The notes beneath the pieces are model-generated. The model saw nothing but the letters and a program-made list of their open reading frames with translations, made no database searches and was not told where the DNA came from. 64,000 nucleotides of DNA from Candidatus Staskawiczbacteria bacterium RIFOXYD1_FULL_32_13. GTDB lineage: Bacteria > Patescibacteriota > Minisyncoccia > Minisyncoccales > Staskawiczbacteraceae. The stretch covers positions 29,134 through 93,133 of the forward strand of contig MHPU01000039.1 of assembly GCA_001820485.1 (NCBI GenBank). Reading direction: 5' to 3'. A program made the position numbers and the translations under genes. This document shows positions 47,524 to 55,896 of this stretch, one piece after another; positions within the stretch are counted from its first letter, which is position 1; every line of letters begins with the position of its first letter.

Positions 47524-48924
47524 ATGGCAAGCAAAATTTACAAAACATATTTTTTCTTTATGCCTTGGGCAAGGAAGGCATTTTGGGATCCTTTTTGGTG
47601 GGCGATTTTATTTGTAGTAATTTTGTTTATTCCTTTTTTAAGACCTTGGGGATGGTTTTTTCTTCCAATGATGTTAATTGTGCAACTAAAAGAACTTTAT
47701 CTTTGGTGGATAATGTGGGATTTTACTTATGCAAAATTCAAATGGGTAGTAATTGAAATGATTCCACCAAAAGAAGTTTTGGCTCCGTTTAAAGCTATGG
47801 AAGATGTTTTTACTAGTCTTTGGCCAATATATGATTCTGGTAATTGGCGTGAGCAGTGGTGTGAGGGAGAATTTGCTGAATCAGCATATTGGTTTTCTTG
47901 GGAAATTGTAAGTGCTGAAGGATCGGTCCATTTTTATTTAAGATGTCTTGCTCAGCATAGAAGGACTATAGAATCAATTATTTATGGTCATTATCCGGAA
48001 ATAGAAATGCGTGAAGTGCCTGATTACTTAAAAGCTATTCCGCAAGATATACCCAACCAAGAGTGGGATTTGTATGGAGAAGATTGGATGTTTGAAAAAA
48101 TAGATTGTTATCCTATTAGAACTTATGAAAAGTTTTTTGAGCCACAAGGCGAAAGGATTTCAGCAGAGGAAAAAAGAATAGATCCAATGGCCTCCTTACT
48201 TGAAGGGCTTTCTAGATTAGGTCCAGGTGAGCATTTTTGGATTCAATTTATTACAACTCCAGTTGTTGATTCTGAAGTTGGACTTAATGCAATAGCAAAA
48301 AAAGAAATTGATAGAATTGCGAGGCGACCTGTTAAAAAAGAGAAAACATTTCTGCAAGATATAGGAGATTTGTTATATTACTTGATTATGGGACCTACAA
48401 AAGAGGGTAGTGGCGAAAAAGCAACTTATAAATTTCTCCCAAGAGTAATGGAGGATGAAGGTGATGATAATGAGCTTATGTTAACTCCTGGAGAAAAAGA
48501 AGTTTTACTTGGTATTGAAGATAAAATGAAAAAGCCAATTTTTAAATGTTCTGTGAGAGGTGCTTATGTAGCTAAAAGGGAGAATTGGAGCGGGGCAAGT
48601 AAAAATGCTGGGAGAGGTTATTTTGGGCATTTTAAAACAATGCATTTAAATGCTCTAAGATATACTGGTGATACAAGACCAAAGACTCATTATCTTTTTA
48701 GAAAAAGAAGAGCATATTTTAGAGCAAGAAAAATGTTTAGAAATATTGTTCGTCGTTTTCCTGCAATGTATCCAGATATGAAAGCATATACAATACTTTT
48801 AAATTCTGAAGAATTGGCAACATTATTTCACTTTCCAAATAAACTTACAGGACTTGTTTCTCCATCAGTGGCAAGGGTGGAATCAAAGAGAGGTGGACCT
48901 CCAGAAAATTTGCCAATAGAATAA
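47524..48924 (+). CDS. DUF8128-like membrane protein of a conjugation-like pair
   Basis: 466 residues. Two membrane helices at about 22-38 and 42-60, then a large cytoplasmic region. Recognisable blocks: YPEIEMREVPDYLKAIPQ, EHFWIQFITTPVVDSE, KCSVRGAYVAKRENWSGASK and, at the end, LFHFPNKLTGLVSPSVARVESKRGGPPENLP. This combination is typical of a Patescibacterial protein usually encoded next to a VirD4/TraD-like ATPase. Here a zinc-ribbon gene is inserted between them. The C-terminal FHFPN.LTGLV resembles a motif in VirB4/TraD partner regions. A membrane platform for the ATPase is inferred. Confidence 0.65.
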   Translation: MASKIYKTYFFFMPWARKAFWDPFWWAILFVVILFIPFLRPWGWFFLPMMLIVQLKELYLWWIMWDFTYAKFKWVVIEMIPPKEVLAPFKAMEDVFTSLWPIYDSGNWREQWCEGEFAESAYWFSWEIVSAEGSVHFYLRCLAQHRRTIESIIYGHYPEIEMREVPDYLKAIPQDIPNQEWDLYGEDWMFEKIDCYPIRTYEKFFEPQGERISAEEKRIDPMASLLEGLSRLGPGEHFWIQFITTPVVDSEVGLNAIAKKEIDRIARRPVKKEKTFLQDIGDLLYYLIMGPTKEGSGEKATYKFLPRVMEDEGDDNELMLTPGEKEVLLGIEDKMKKPIFKCSVRGAYVAKRENWSGASKNAGRGYFGHFKTMHLNALRYTGDTRPKTHYLFRKRRAYFRARKMFRNIVRRFPAMYPDMKAYTILLNSEELATLFHFPNKLTGLVSPSVARVESKRGGPPENLPIE

Positions 48925-48950
48925 AAAGCTATGTAATCATAAGTAAAATC

Positions 48951-49053
48951 AGTGTCATTGCGAGCCCCGCTATAGCGGGGCGTGGCAATCTAGAGTTTGC
49001 ATATAAAATTCTGGATTGCCACGCTCGCCTGCAGGCTCGCTCGCAATGACACT
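48951..49053. repeat. palindromic dispersed repeat
   Basis: AGTGTCATTGCGAG and CTCGCAATGACACT are perfect ends; inside are CCCCGCTATAGCGGGG, and GGCAATCTAGA/ TCTGGATTGCC arms. Same family as the dinB insertion. It separates the DUF8128-like gene from the first zinc-ribbon gene. Confidence 0.88.
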
Positions 49054-49085
49054 GCTACTATTGTTAAAATAATTATTTAATTTAT

Positions 49086-50819
49086 ATGCAAAGCGAAACA
49101 AAAACACATTCGACAAGCTCAGTGCAAGCTTGTCAAAATTGCAAAAATGACTTTACCATAGAGCCTGATGATTTTGTATTTTATGAAAAAATGAAAGTCC
49201 CAGCTCCTACTTTTTGTCCGGAGTGTAGGATTATAAGAAGAATGACTTGGAGAAATGAGCGCACACTTTATCATAGAAAGTGCGATGCCACTGGAAAAAA
49301 TATTATTACAATGTTTGCTCCAGAACAGCCGGTTGTTGTTTATGAAAGGGATTATTGGTGGAGTGATTCTTGGGATCAGCTAGCTTCAGGTCAAGATTAT
49401 GATTTTTCAAAACCATTTTTTCAGCAATTCCGCGAGCTTTTTGAAAAAGCTCCACTTTCTAATCTTGCTAATACTAATATTGTAAATTCTGATTACTCAA
49501 ATCATAGTTTGAATCTGAAAAATTGTTATCTTTTTTATGCTGGCATGAGATGCGAAGATATGTTATATTCTACTGGAGCTATGGATTGTAAAAATTCTAT
49601 TGATCTATATAATGTGGGAAATTTAATACAATGTTACGACGATACTTTGTGTGGAGATCTAAATCGCGTTTCTTTTTCATATGATAGCGACGAAAGCGTA
49701 AATTGTGCATTTTTACATGCGTGCAAAAATATGATGGATTCTTTGGGATGTATAAATTTGCGTAATAAATCAAATTGCATTTTTAATCAGCAATATACCA
49801 AAGAAGAATATGCAAAAGAACGCGCCAAATACGATTTTGGTAGTTATAAAAATCTTGAGGGATTTAAGAAAAAATTTGTAGAGTTTAAAAAGCAATATCC
49901 GCGACGCCATGGTTTTATTCATAAATGTGCAAATACAATTGGAGACAATATCATAAATTGCAAAAATATTTATATGGGCTTTGATATTTTTGGAGATGCT
50001 CAAGACAGTAAGTACGTTATTCATGGCGCAGAATTTAATAATATTTATGATGGATATGGAATTGGTGCAACTCATAGTAACTCCTATGAAATTGTAGACA
50101 CGGGCGATAATGCCACACTTAATCGGTTTGCTGTTTTTACTCATTCATGTCTAGACACACATTATACTTACGCCTGTAAAAATTCCCAAAACTTATTTGG
50201 TTGTGTGGGGCTTCGCAGTAAAAGATATTGCATTTTAAATAAACAATATACCAAAGAAGAATATGAGACTCTGGTGCCAAAAATTATTAATCATATGAAT
50301 GAAATGCCCTATATTGATGCAAAAGGTAGAGTTTATAAGTATGGCGAGTTTTTCCCAACAGAACTTTCACCTTTTGCTTACAATGAAACTATTGCTCAAG
50401 AATATTACTCAAAAACTAAGGAAGATGTTTTAGAATCTGGTTTTAGGTGGAGAGAGCCAGAAACAAAAAACTATAACATAACCTTAAAACCGCAAGATTT
50501 ACCAGATCACATAAAGGACGTAACAGATGATATTTTAAATCAAGTAATAGCTTGTGAGCATGAAGGTAAATGTAATCACCAATGTATGGGAGCTTTCAAA
50601 ATTATTGCTTCTGAACTTGCATTTTACCGTGCAATGAATTTGGCTTTGCCAAGGTTGTGTTCTAATTGTAGGCACTATGCCAGGCTAGCTCAGCGCACGC
50701 CGTTTAAGTTGTGGGATAGAAATTGCGCAAAATGTGGAAAAGAAATTAAAACTTCTTATGCACCAGAAAGGCTAGAAATTATATATTGTGAAAGTTGTTA
50801 TAATAATGAAGTAGCGTAA
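49086..50819 (+). CDS. zinc-ribbon paralogue 1
   Basis: 577 residues. The first 20 codons contain a TTCGACAAGCTCAG-type repeat. N-terminal module: CQNCKNDFTIEPDDFVFYEK, then PAPTFCPECRIIRRMTWRN and LYHRKCDATGKNI. The middle (about 130-430) has Cys/Asn-rich periodic segments that look like a beta-solenoid, in two halves each ending in a GC..LR.K..(C/Y).(F/L)N.QYTKEEY block. C-terminal module: CNHQCMGAFKIIASELAFYRAMNLALPRLCSNCRHYARL, then CAKCGKEIKTSYAPERLEIIYCESCY. No signal peptide, so cytoplasmic. Function unknown. It lies between the DUF8128-like gene and its ATPase partner. Confidence 0.7.
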   Translation: MQSETKTHSTSSVQACQNCKNDFTIEPDDFVFYEKMKVPAPTFCPECRIIRRMTWRNERTLYHRKCDATGKNIITMFAPEQPVVVYERDYWWSDSWDQLASGQDYDFSKPFFQQFRELFEKAPLSNLANTNIVNSDYSNHSLNLKNCYLFYAGMRCEDMLYSTGAMDCKNSIDLYNVGNLIQCYDDTLCGDLNRVSFSYDSDESVNCAFLHACKNMMDSLGCINLRNKSNCIFNQQYTKEEYAKERAKYDFGSYKNLEGFKKKFVEFKKQYPRRHGFIHKCANTIGDNIINCKNIYMGFDIFGDAQDSKYVIHGAEFNNIYDGYGIGATHSNSYEIVDTGDNATLNRFAVFTHSCLDTHYTYACKNSQNLFGCVGLRSKRYCILNKQYTKEEYETLVPKIINHMNEMPYIDAKGRVYKYGEFFPTELSPFAYNETIAQEYYSKTKEDVLESGFRWREPETKNYNITLKPQDLPDHIKDVTDDILNQVIACEHEGKCNHQCMGAFKIIASELAFYRAMNLALPRLCSNCRHYARLAQRTPFKLWDRNCAKCGKEIKTSYAPERLEIIYCESCYNNEVA

Positions 50820-50831
50820 AAATAAAAAAAT

Positions 50832-53333
50832 ATGGCAAAAGATATAACTTATATCGCTCAAACAAATTTTAGAGGAGCTAATCAGAAATTTGGAATTAGA
50901 AGAACTGACAGACGTCAGCATATGTATGTGATTGGAAAAACTGGAACTGGTAAAACTCAATTTCTAAAAAATATGGCTTTGCAAGATGTAGAAAATGGCG
51001 AAGGTCTTGCAGTTATAGATCCTCATGGGGAATTTGTTGAAGAAATTTTAGAAAGCATTCCAAGACACAGAATGAAAGATGTGGTTTATTTTAATCCTGC
51101 AGATATGGATTATCCGGTAAGTTTTAATATTATGGATGTGCAAGACCCAAGATATAAGCATTTGATTGCTTCTGGTTTAATCGGTATTTTCACTAAGATT
51201 TGGGCAAATGTTTGGTCAGCTCGTATGGAATATATTTTAGCAAATAGTATCTTAGCTTTATTAGATACCCCAGGAACCACTCTTTTGGGTATACCAAGAA
51301 TGCTGGTAGATAGAGATTATAGACAGAAAATTATAAATAATTTACAAGATCCAGTTGTAAAATCATTTTGGATTAATGAATACGAAGAATGGGAATCAAG
51401 GTACAGAAATGAAGCCATAGCTCCTGTGCAAAACAAAGTGGGGCAGTTTTTAAATGTTTCTTTTGTAAGAAATATTGTAGGGCAAGCAAAAAATACCATA
51501 GATATTGAAGATATAATGAACAACGGAAAAATTTTATTAGTTAATGTTTCAAAAGGAAGAATTGGAGAAGATAACTCAGCAATTTTAGGAGCAATGATTA
51601 TAACAAAAATACAATTATCAGCTATGGAACGTGTAAGAATTCCTGAAGGCGATAGAAGAGATTTTTATTTGTATGTTGATGAATTCCAGAATTTTGCTAC
51701 TGATTCATTTCGTAATATTTTGTCTGAGGCTAGAAAATATAGGTTAAATTTAATTATGGCGCATCAATATATTGGCCAATTAGTTACAGACAAAAATACT
51801 GCTGTAAGAGATGCTGTTTTTGGAAACGTGGGGACAGAGGTTTCTTTTAGAGTCGGAGCTGAAGATGCTGAATTTTTAGAAAAGGAATTTACTCCAGAAT
51901 TTTTACAGGATGATTTTGTGCGCTTAGCAAATCGAGATACTTATATAAAACTTATGATAGGAGGTATCACTTCAAGGCCATTTTCTGCTAAAACTATTAC
52001 TATACCTGCAATTCCTAAAGACGACATAAAGCGAAATGAATTGATTAATCTTACAAGAGAAAAATATGCTCGTACTAAGCAAGCAGTTGAAGATGAAATT
52101 AACCGCTGGGCTGCTAACTTGGATGTTTTAAGCAAAGGTGCTGTACCTGTTTCGTGGCAAAATAATCAAAAGCAAGTGCAAGGTCATAAACAACAAGATG
52201 GAACAATGCTTTATGATGCTGTATGTTCTAGTTGTGGTAAAAAAACGAAAGTTGTTTTTGAACCTACTTCAGGTAAACCTGTTTATTGTAAAACCTGTTT
52301 TAAGAATAAGAAACCCGACAAAAGCCAAAGGCATTTTGACGAGCCCGCCACAATTCCCCAACAAAAGCAAGAGCATTTTGATGGGGATTTAGGCAGGGAT
52401 GAGTCAGATAGCGCTTTGGCAAGTTTAGGGATAGAGTTTGGTTCATCAAAAATAGTAAAAAAAGTGGAGCAAAGTCGACCCCAGCAAAAACCCTTCGACT
52501 CTGCTCAGGGCAAGCCTCAGCAAATTAGTAATCAAAATAAAGTTTCAAATATAGAAAATAAATTATCAGCAAAGCCTCAGGTTCGAGAATCAGCTAAAGT
52601 TGAAAATATTGATTTTGCTCATCAAAAATATAATACAGAAAGGGATAATGGTTATAGACCGATGCAAAATAATACAAAAAGAGAAATAAATTTGGCAGAA
52701 TTGAGAAAAGTGCTTGCAGAATCCTTGGAAAAAGAGGAGAAAACCGACAAAAGCCCTAAAGGGTATTTTGACGAGTCCGCCACAATGCCAGCTGAGCGGG
52801 CTTTAGGCGGGGAAGAAAAAATAAAGCAAGAAAATAAGATTGAGAAAACAGAAACACCACCACAACCTGAAGTTATTTTGCCTGTCATTACTGCGGAAGC
52901 AGGAATCCAGAGTGAAGTTAAAAAATCCTGGATTTCCAATCGGGCTGAGAATGATACTGAAAATAAAGAAGTAAAAGAAGTAAATATAAAAGAAGAAGAA
53001 AAAAAATCAGAGGTACAAGAAGTCAAACTTTTAGAAAACCCATTAGAATTAAAACCTGAGTTACAACCACAGAAGCAGAAAGTTGTTGTACCCGTCATTC
53101 TCGCAAAAGTAGAAATTCAGAGTGAAATTCAAAAACCTTTAATTCTTGATCAAGTTGGGAATGACAATAGAGAAGAAAAAAAGACTGAAAGTTCTGATGA
53201 CGAGCTTCAAAAAAGAATTGCATTGGAAAAAATGGCAGATGAGGCAATGAATATGATGGCAATTGGAAATGATGATGATAAGAAACAATCAAAAAAAGGA
53301 GTAATAAATCCTGGTGAAACAATAAAGTTTTAA
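50832..53333 (+). CDS. VirD4/TraD-like conjugation ATPase with repeat-built tail
   Basis: 833 residues. Walker A GKTGTGKT at 35-42, AVIDPHGEFVEEIL, PVSFNIMD, Walker B FYLYVDEFQNFATDSF near 280 and MAHQYIGQL with RVGAEDAEFLEKEF match type IV secretion/conjugation coupling ATPases and HerA-like relatives. There is no membrane segment; the DUF8128-like protein may supply it. A zinc motif CSSCGKKTKVVF...VYCKTC is at about 456-478. The last 350 residues are low complexity and contain translated dispersed repeats: KPFDSAQGKPQ, VITAEAGIQSE, DKSQRHFDEPATIP and DKSPKGYFDESATMP. Probably pumps DNA, or works in pilus-like or uptake machinery; unproven. Confidence 0.82.
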   Translation: MAKDITYIAQTNFRGANQKFGIRRTDRRQHMYVIGKTGTGKTQFLKNMALQDVENGEGLAVIDPHGEFVEEILESIPRHRMKDVVYFNPADMDYPVSFNIMDVQDPRYKHLIASGLIGIFTKIWANVWSARMEYILANSILALLDTPGTTLLGIPRMLVDRDYRQKIINNLQDPVVKSFWINEYEEWESRYRNEAIAPVQNKVGQFLNVSFVRNIVGQAKNTIDIEDIMNNGKILLVNVSKGRIGEDNSAILGAMIITKIQLSAMERVRIPEGDRRDFYLYVDEFQNFATDSFRNILSEARKYRLNLIMAHQYIGQLVTDKNTAVRDAVFGNVGTEVSFRVGAEDAEFLEKEFTPEFLQDDFVRLANRDTYIKLMIGGITSRPFSAKTITIPAIPKDDIKRNELINLTREKYARTKQAVEDEINRWAANLDVLSKGAVPVSWQNNQKQVQGHKQQDGTMLYDAVCSSCGKKTKVVFEPTSGKPVYCKTCFKNKKPDKSQRHFDEPATIPQQKQEHFDGDLGRDESDSALASLGIEFGSSKIVKKVEQSRPQQKPFDSAQGKPQQISNQNKVSNIENKLSAKPQVRESAKVENIDFAHQKYNTERDNGYRPMQNNTKREINLAELRKVLAESLEKEEKTDKSPKGYFDESATMPAERALGGEEKIKQENKIEKTETPPQPEVILPVITAEAGIQSEVKKSWISNRAENDTENKEVKEVNIKEEEKKSEVQEVKLLENPLELKPELQPQKQKVVVPVILAKVEIQSEIQKPLILDQVGNDNREEKKTESSDDELQKRIALEKMADEAMNMMAIGNDDDKKQSKKGVINPGETIKF
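52484..52515. repeat. dispersed repeat in the TraD-like gene tail
   Basis: CCCTTCGACTCTGCTCAGGG is a copy of the CCTTCGACTTCGCTCAGGGC family; it encodes PFDSAQGKP in frame. Two further related segments in the same tail are 52311-52362 and 52741-52815 (ACCGACAAAAGCC...TTTTGACGAG). Confidence 0.8.
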
Positions 53334-53358
53334 AAAGTTAAGGGTTGGCATATTTAAC

Positions 53359-53442
53359 GTCATTGTGAGGAGGTTTACAAACCGACGAAGCAATCTCAAC
53401 GACTAGATTGCCACGCTCGCTTGTGGGCTCGCTCGCAATGAC
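53359..53442. repeat. palindromic dispersed repeat before cutA-like gene
   Basis: GTCATTGTGAGGAGG at the left, GCTCGCTCGCAATGAC at the right, with CAATCTCAAC and CTAGATTGCCACG arms. Same family as the dinB insertion. An open frame starting inside it is not a real gene start. Confidence 0.85.
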
Positions 53443-53452
53443 AATGATAACG

Positions 53453-53758
53453 ATGATTTTTATTTATGTGCCGTGTCAAAATTTAAATACAGCCAAAATT
53501 ATTGCTAAGCTTTTAGTTGAGAAAAGGCTAGCAGGTAAAGTGGATATTATGTCCACGGATTCGTTTACTTGTGGGAACGATGGAGTGTCCGAGATTTCCG
53601 GGGCAACCTTGATTATTATGACTATAGATAAACATGTTCAAGCTATAGAGGACATTGTTAGAGAATATTATCAAGATGGTATTCCTTGTATGGCTACAAT
53701 TTCACTTTATCGTTTAAATAGGGATTTTAAAGATTGGTTAATAGGAGCTACAAGTTAG
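53453..53758 (+). CDS. CutA1-like protein
   Basis: 101 residues from MIFIYVPCQNLNTAKIIAKL. The pattern of LLVEKRLAGKVDIM, GATLIIMTIDKHVQAIEDIVREYYQDGIPCMATISLYRLNRDFKDWL fits the CutA trimer fold (ferredoxin-like with P-II-like core), named for divalent cation tolerance; family function is unsettled. It is divergent: the usual CVNI and YxW segments are altered. The start is chosen after the dispersed repeat. Confidence 0.65.
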   Translation: MIFIYVPCQNLNTAKIIAKLLVEKRLAGKVDIMSTDSFTCGNDGVSEISGATLIIMTIDKHVQAIEDIVREYYQDGIPCMATISLYRLNRDFKDWLIGATS

Positions 53759-53818
53759 AGTTGTTGAAATTACTAAAAAAATTTATGATTATAAATAAAA
53801 ATTATTTGTTCTATTGCA

Positions 53819-53836
53819 GGTTGTCATATGACAACC
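53819..53836. promoter_or_regulatory. perfect palindrome upstream of a small HTH gene (operator 1)
   Basis: GGTTGTCATATGACAACC is an 18-base perfect palindrome 10 bases before the ATG. A near-identical site lies just after the gene, at 54042. Confidence 0.75.
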
Positions 53837-53845
53837 TAATAAATT

Positions 53846-54034
53846 ATGAATCAAATCGTAAAGAGAGATTTTTATACAACAAGTGAATTAGCTGTTGTGC
53901 TAGGAATCAGCAAACAATCTGTGTTAAAAAGAATGCACAATGGTTCGATTAAGGCAATAAAAATGGGGCGTGATTTTATAATTTTTAAGAAGCATATTAA
54001 TCTAGAAAAATTGAAATCTATAATCAAACATTAA
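53846..54034 (+). CDS. small excisionase-type (MerR-like) HTH protein
   Basis: 62 residues: DFYTTSELAVVLGISKQSVL, KRMHNGSIKAIKMGRDFIIF. This is the helix-turn-helix/wing of the excisionase (HTH_17) family, which binds DNA to regulate recombination or transcription. It is flanked by two copies of the same palindrome, which strongly suggests it binds them and controls itself and the zinc-ribbon gene 67 bases downstream. No other domain is present. Confidence 0.8.
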   Translation: MNQIVKRDFYTTSELAVVLGISKQSVLKRMHNGSIKAIKMGRDFIIFKKHINLEKLKSIIKH

Positions 54035-54041
54035 AATATTA

Positions 54042-54059
54042 GGTTGTCGTATGACAACT
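54042..54059. promoter_or_regulatory. palindrome downstream of the HTH gene (operator 2)
   Basis: GGTTGTCGTATGACAACT differs from operator 1 at two positions; flanking bases TTA and TAA extend the symmetry. It lies 42 bases before zinc-ribbon paralogue 2. Confidence 0.72.
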
Positions 54060-54100
54060 TAATATTATCGGGAAAATAATAAATCTAGGTATAAAAAATT

Positions 54101-55834
54101 ATGGATAGTCAAACAAAAAATTGTCAAAATTGCAAGAAAGACTTTACTATAGAATCCGATGATTTTGCATTTTATGAAAAAATGAAAGTCCCTGTGCCAA
54201 CTTTTTGTTGGAAATGCAGAGCAATTAGAAGAATGTGTTTTCGAAATATGCGACAACTTTATATTAGAAACTGTGATGCAACAGGTAAAAAAATATTTAC
54301 TTTAATGCCTCCGGATAATCCGATGCCGGTTTATGATAATGATTATTGGCGTAGCGATGCTTGGGATCCTATGAAATACGAAAAAAATTACGATTTTTCA
54401 AATGCGTTCTTTGAGCAAATAAAGGAATTATATAATTCTGTTCCATGGGGAATTATGTGGAGTATGGATATGGTTAATTGTGAGTATAGTGGTGGGGTTT
54501 CCTTTTCTAAAAATTGTTATATGTGTTTTGATTCTGGATACGATGAAGATTGTATGTATAATGTTACAGTGCTCTATAGCAAAAAATGCCTTGATAGTAT
54601 AAATTTAAAAGATTGCGAACTTTGTTATTATTGTATTAATACCAATAAGTCATATAAAACATTATTTTCACGAAATTGTACTTCTTGTGTAGATGTATGG
54701 TTTAGTCAAGATTGTATCGGATGTACAAATTGTTTTGGGTGCAGTGGCTTAAAAAATAAAAGTTATTATATTTTTAACGAAGTTTATGACAAGGCGACAT
54801 ACGAAACGAAAATTGCAGATTTAAAACTTGATAGTTGGTCGGGAATAAAAAGTGCCAAGAATCAGGCAAAAAATTTTTGGGAAAAATGTTCGGTAAAATT
54901 TTATCATGGCACTCAGGTAACAAAAAGTTTTGGAGATTATTTATATAATGGTACGGAATTAAGAAACTGTTTTTTTGTGGGAAATGCGCAGAATATGAAA
55001 CACTGTCAAAGTGTAATTTATCCCCCAAATCAAGACAGTATGGATGTTACCTCAAGCGAAGGCACTGAATTGGCTTATGAGGTATTTTGTTGTGGCAATG
55101 GAGTACGTAGATCGATTGGATTGGCTGAATGCTCTAATGTATATGATGCTTATTATTCAATAAACTGCAGGCAGTCAAATAATTTATTTGGATGCGTGTC
55201 TTTAAAAGGTAAGGAATATTGTATCTTAAATAAACAATATACGAAAGAAAAATATCTGGAAATGATTCCTAAAATTATAAAGCATATGAATGATATGCCA
55301 TATATTGACGCGCTTGGAAGGGTTTATAAATACGGAGAATTTTTCCCAACGGACATGAGTTCTTATGGCTATAATCAATCGCAGGCATTTGAATATTTTC
55401 CGATAAATGAGCAAGAAGCCAAAAAACAAGGATATCGTTGGCATGAGGCCAATGAGAGAAGTTACCAAATCACTAAAAAATCAAGTGACTTACCAGAAAA
55501 AATAGAAGAAGTAAGTGACGAAATTTTAAAAGAAGTTATTCAATGTGAGCACGATGAATTTAAAAAACATAAAGATGGATGTAATTTAGAGTGCACCCGC
55601 GCTTTTAAGATAACATTACAGGAATTGCAATTTTATAGGCAGATGGATCTACCTTTACCGAGGCTTTGTTTTAACTGCAGACATATTGATAGGGTTGCTT
55701 GGAGAAATCAACCAAAATTATATAAAAGAAAATGTATGAAACCAGGATGTCAAAATGAATTTGAAACTTCTTACGCTCCCGACAGACCAGAAATAGTTTA
55801 TTGCGAAGCTTGCTACAATCAAGAAGTTGCATAA
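54101..55834 (+). CDS. zinc-ribbon paralogue 2
   Basis: 577 residues, the same length as paralogue 1. N-terminal module CQNCKKDFTIESDDFAFYEK, PVPTFCWKCRAIRRMCFRN, LYIRNCDATGKKIF. The central part is very rich in Cys and Tyr (for example CELCYYCINTNKSYKTLF, CIGCTNCFGCSGLKNKSYYIF). C-terminal module CNLECTRAFKITLQELQFYR, LPLPRLCFNCRHIDRVAWRN, KCMKPGCQNEFETSYAPDRP. It lacks the repeat-derived N-terminal extension of copies 1, 4 and 5. It is preceded by the HTH gene and operators, suggesting control by that repressor. Zinc binding is likely; a biochemical role is not known. Confidence 0.7.
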   Translation: MDSQTKNCQNCKKDFTIESDDFAFYEKMKVPVPTFCWKCRAIRRMCFRNMRQLYIRNCDATGKKIFTLMPPDNPMPVYDNDYWRSDAWDPMKYEKNYDFSNAFFEQIKELYNSVPWGIMWSMDMVNCEYSGGVSFSKNCYMCFDSGYDEDCMYNVTVLYSKKCLDSINLKDCELCYYCINTNKSYKTLFSRNCTSCVDVWFSQDCIGCTNCFGCSGLKNKSYYIFNEVYDKATYETKIADLKLDSWSGIKSAKNQAKNFWEKCSVKFYHGTQVTKSFGDYLYNGTELRNCFFVGNAQNMKHCQSVIYPPNQDSMDVTSSEGTELAYEVFCCGNGVRRSIGLAECSNVYDAYYSINCRQSNNLFGCVSLKGKEYCILNKQYTKEKYLEMIPKIIKHMNDMPYIDALGRVYKYGEFFPTDMSSYGYNQSQAFEYFPINEQEAKKQGYRWHEANERSYQITKKSSDLPEKIEEVSDEILKEVIQCEHDEFKKHKDGCNLECTRAFKITLQELQFYRQMDLPLPRLCFNCRHIDRVAWRNQPKLYKRKCMKPGCQNEFETSYAPDRPEIVYCEACYNQEVA

Positions 55835-55861
55835 GAGTAAATGTATAGGTTTAACTGTATA

Positions 55862-55890
55862 TTGTATAGATTTATAATTTGTGATATAAT
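55862..55890 (+). promoter_or_regulatory. promoter of the HTH-ATPase/STAS module, with repeats
   Basis: TTGTAT (55862-55867) and TATAAT (55885-55890), spacer 17. TGTATA words (TGTATAGG, CTGTATA, TTGTATAG) repeat around the -35 and could be operators. The upstream part is copied at 61943-61997 in front of the second STAS-like gene. Confidence 0.6.
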
Positions 55891-55896
55891 ATAAAT

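Noticed and set aside
53408..53452. Longer start of the CutA-like protein
   Set aside because: The extension is translated palindromic repeat; the conserved fold begins at MIFIYVP.
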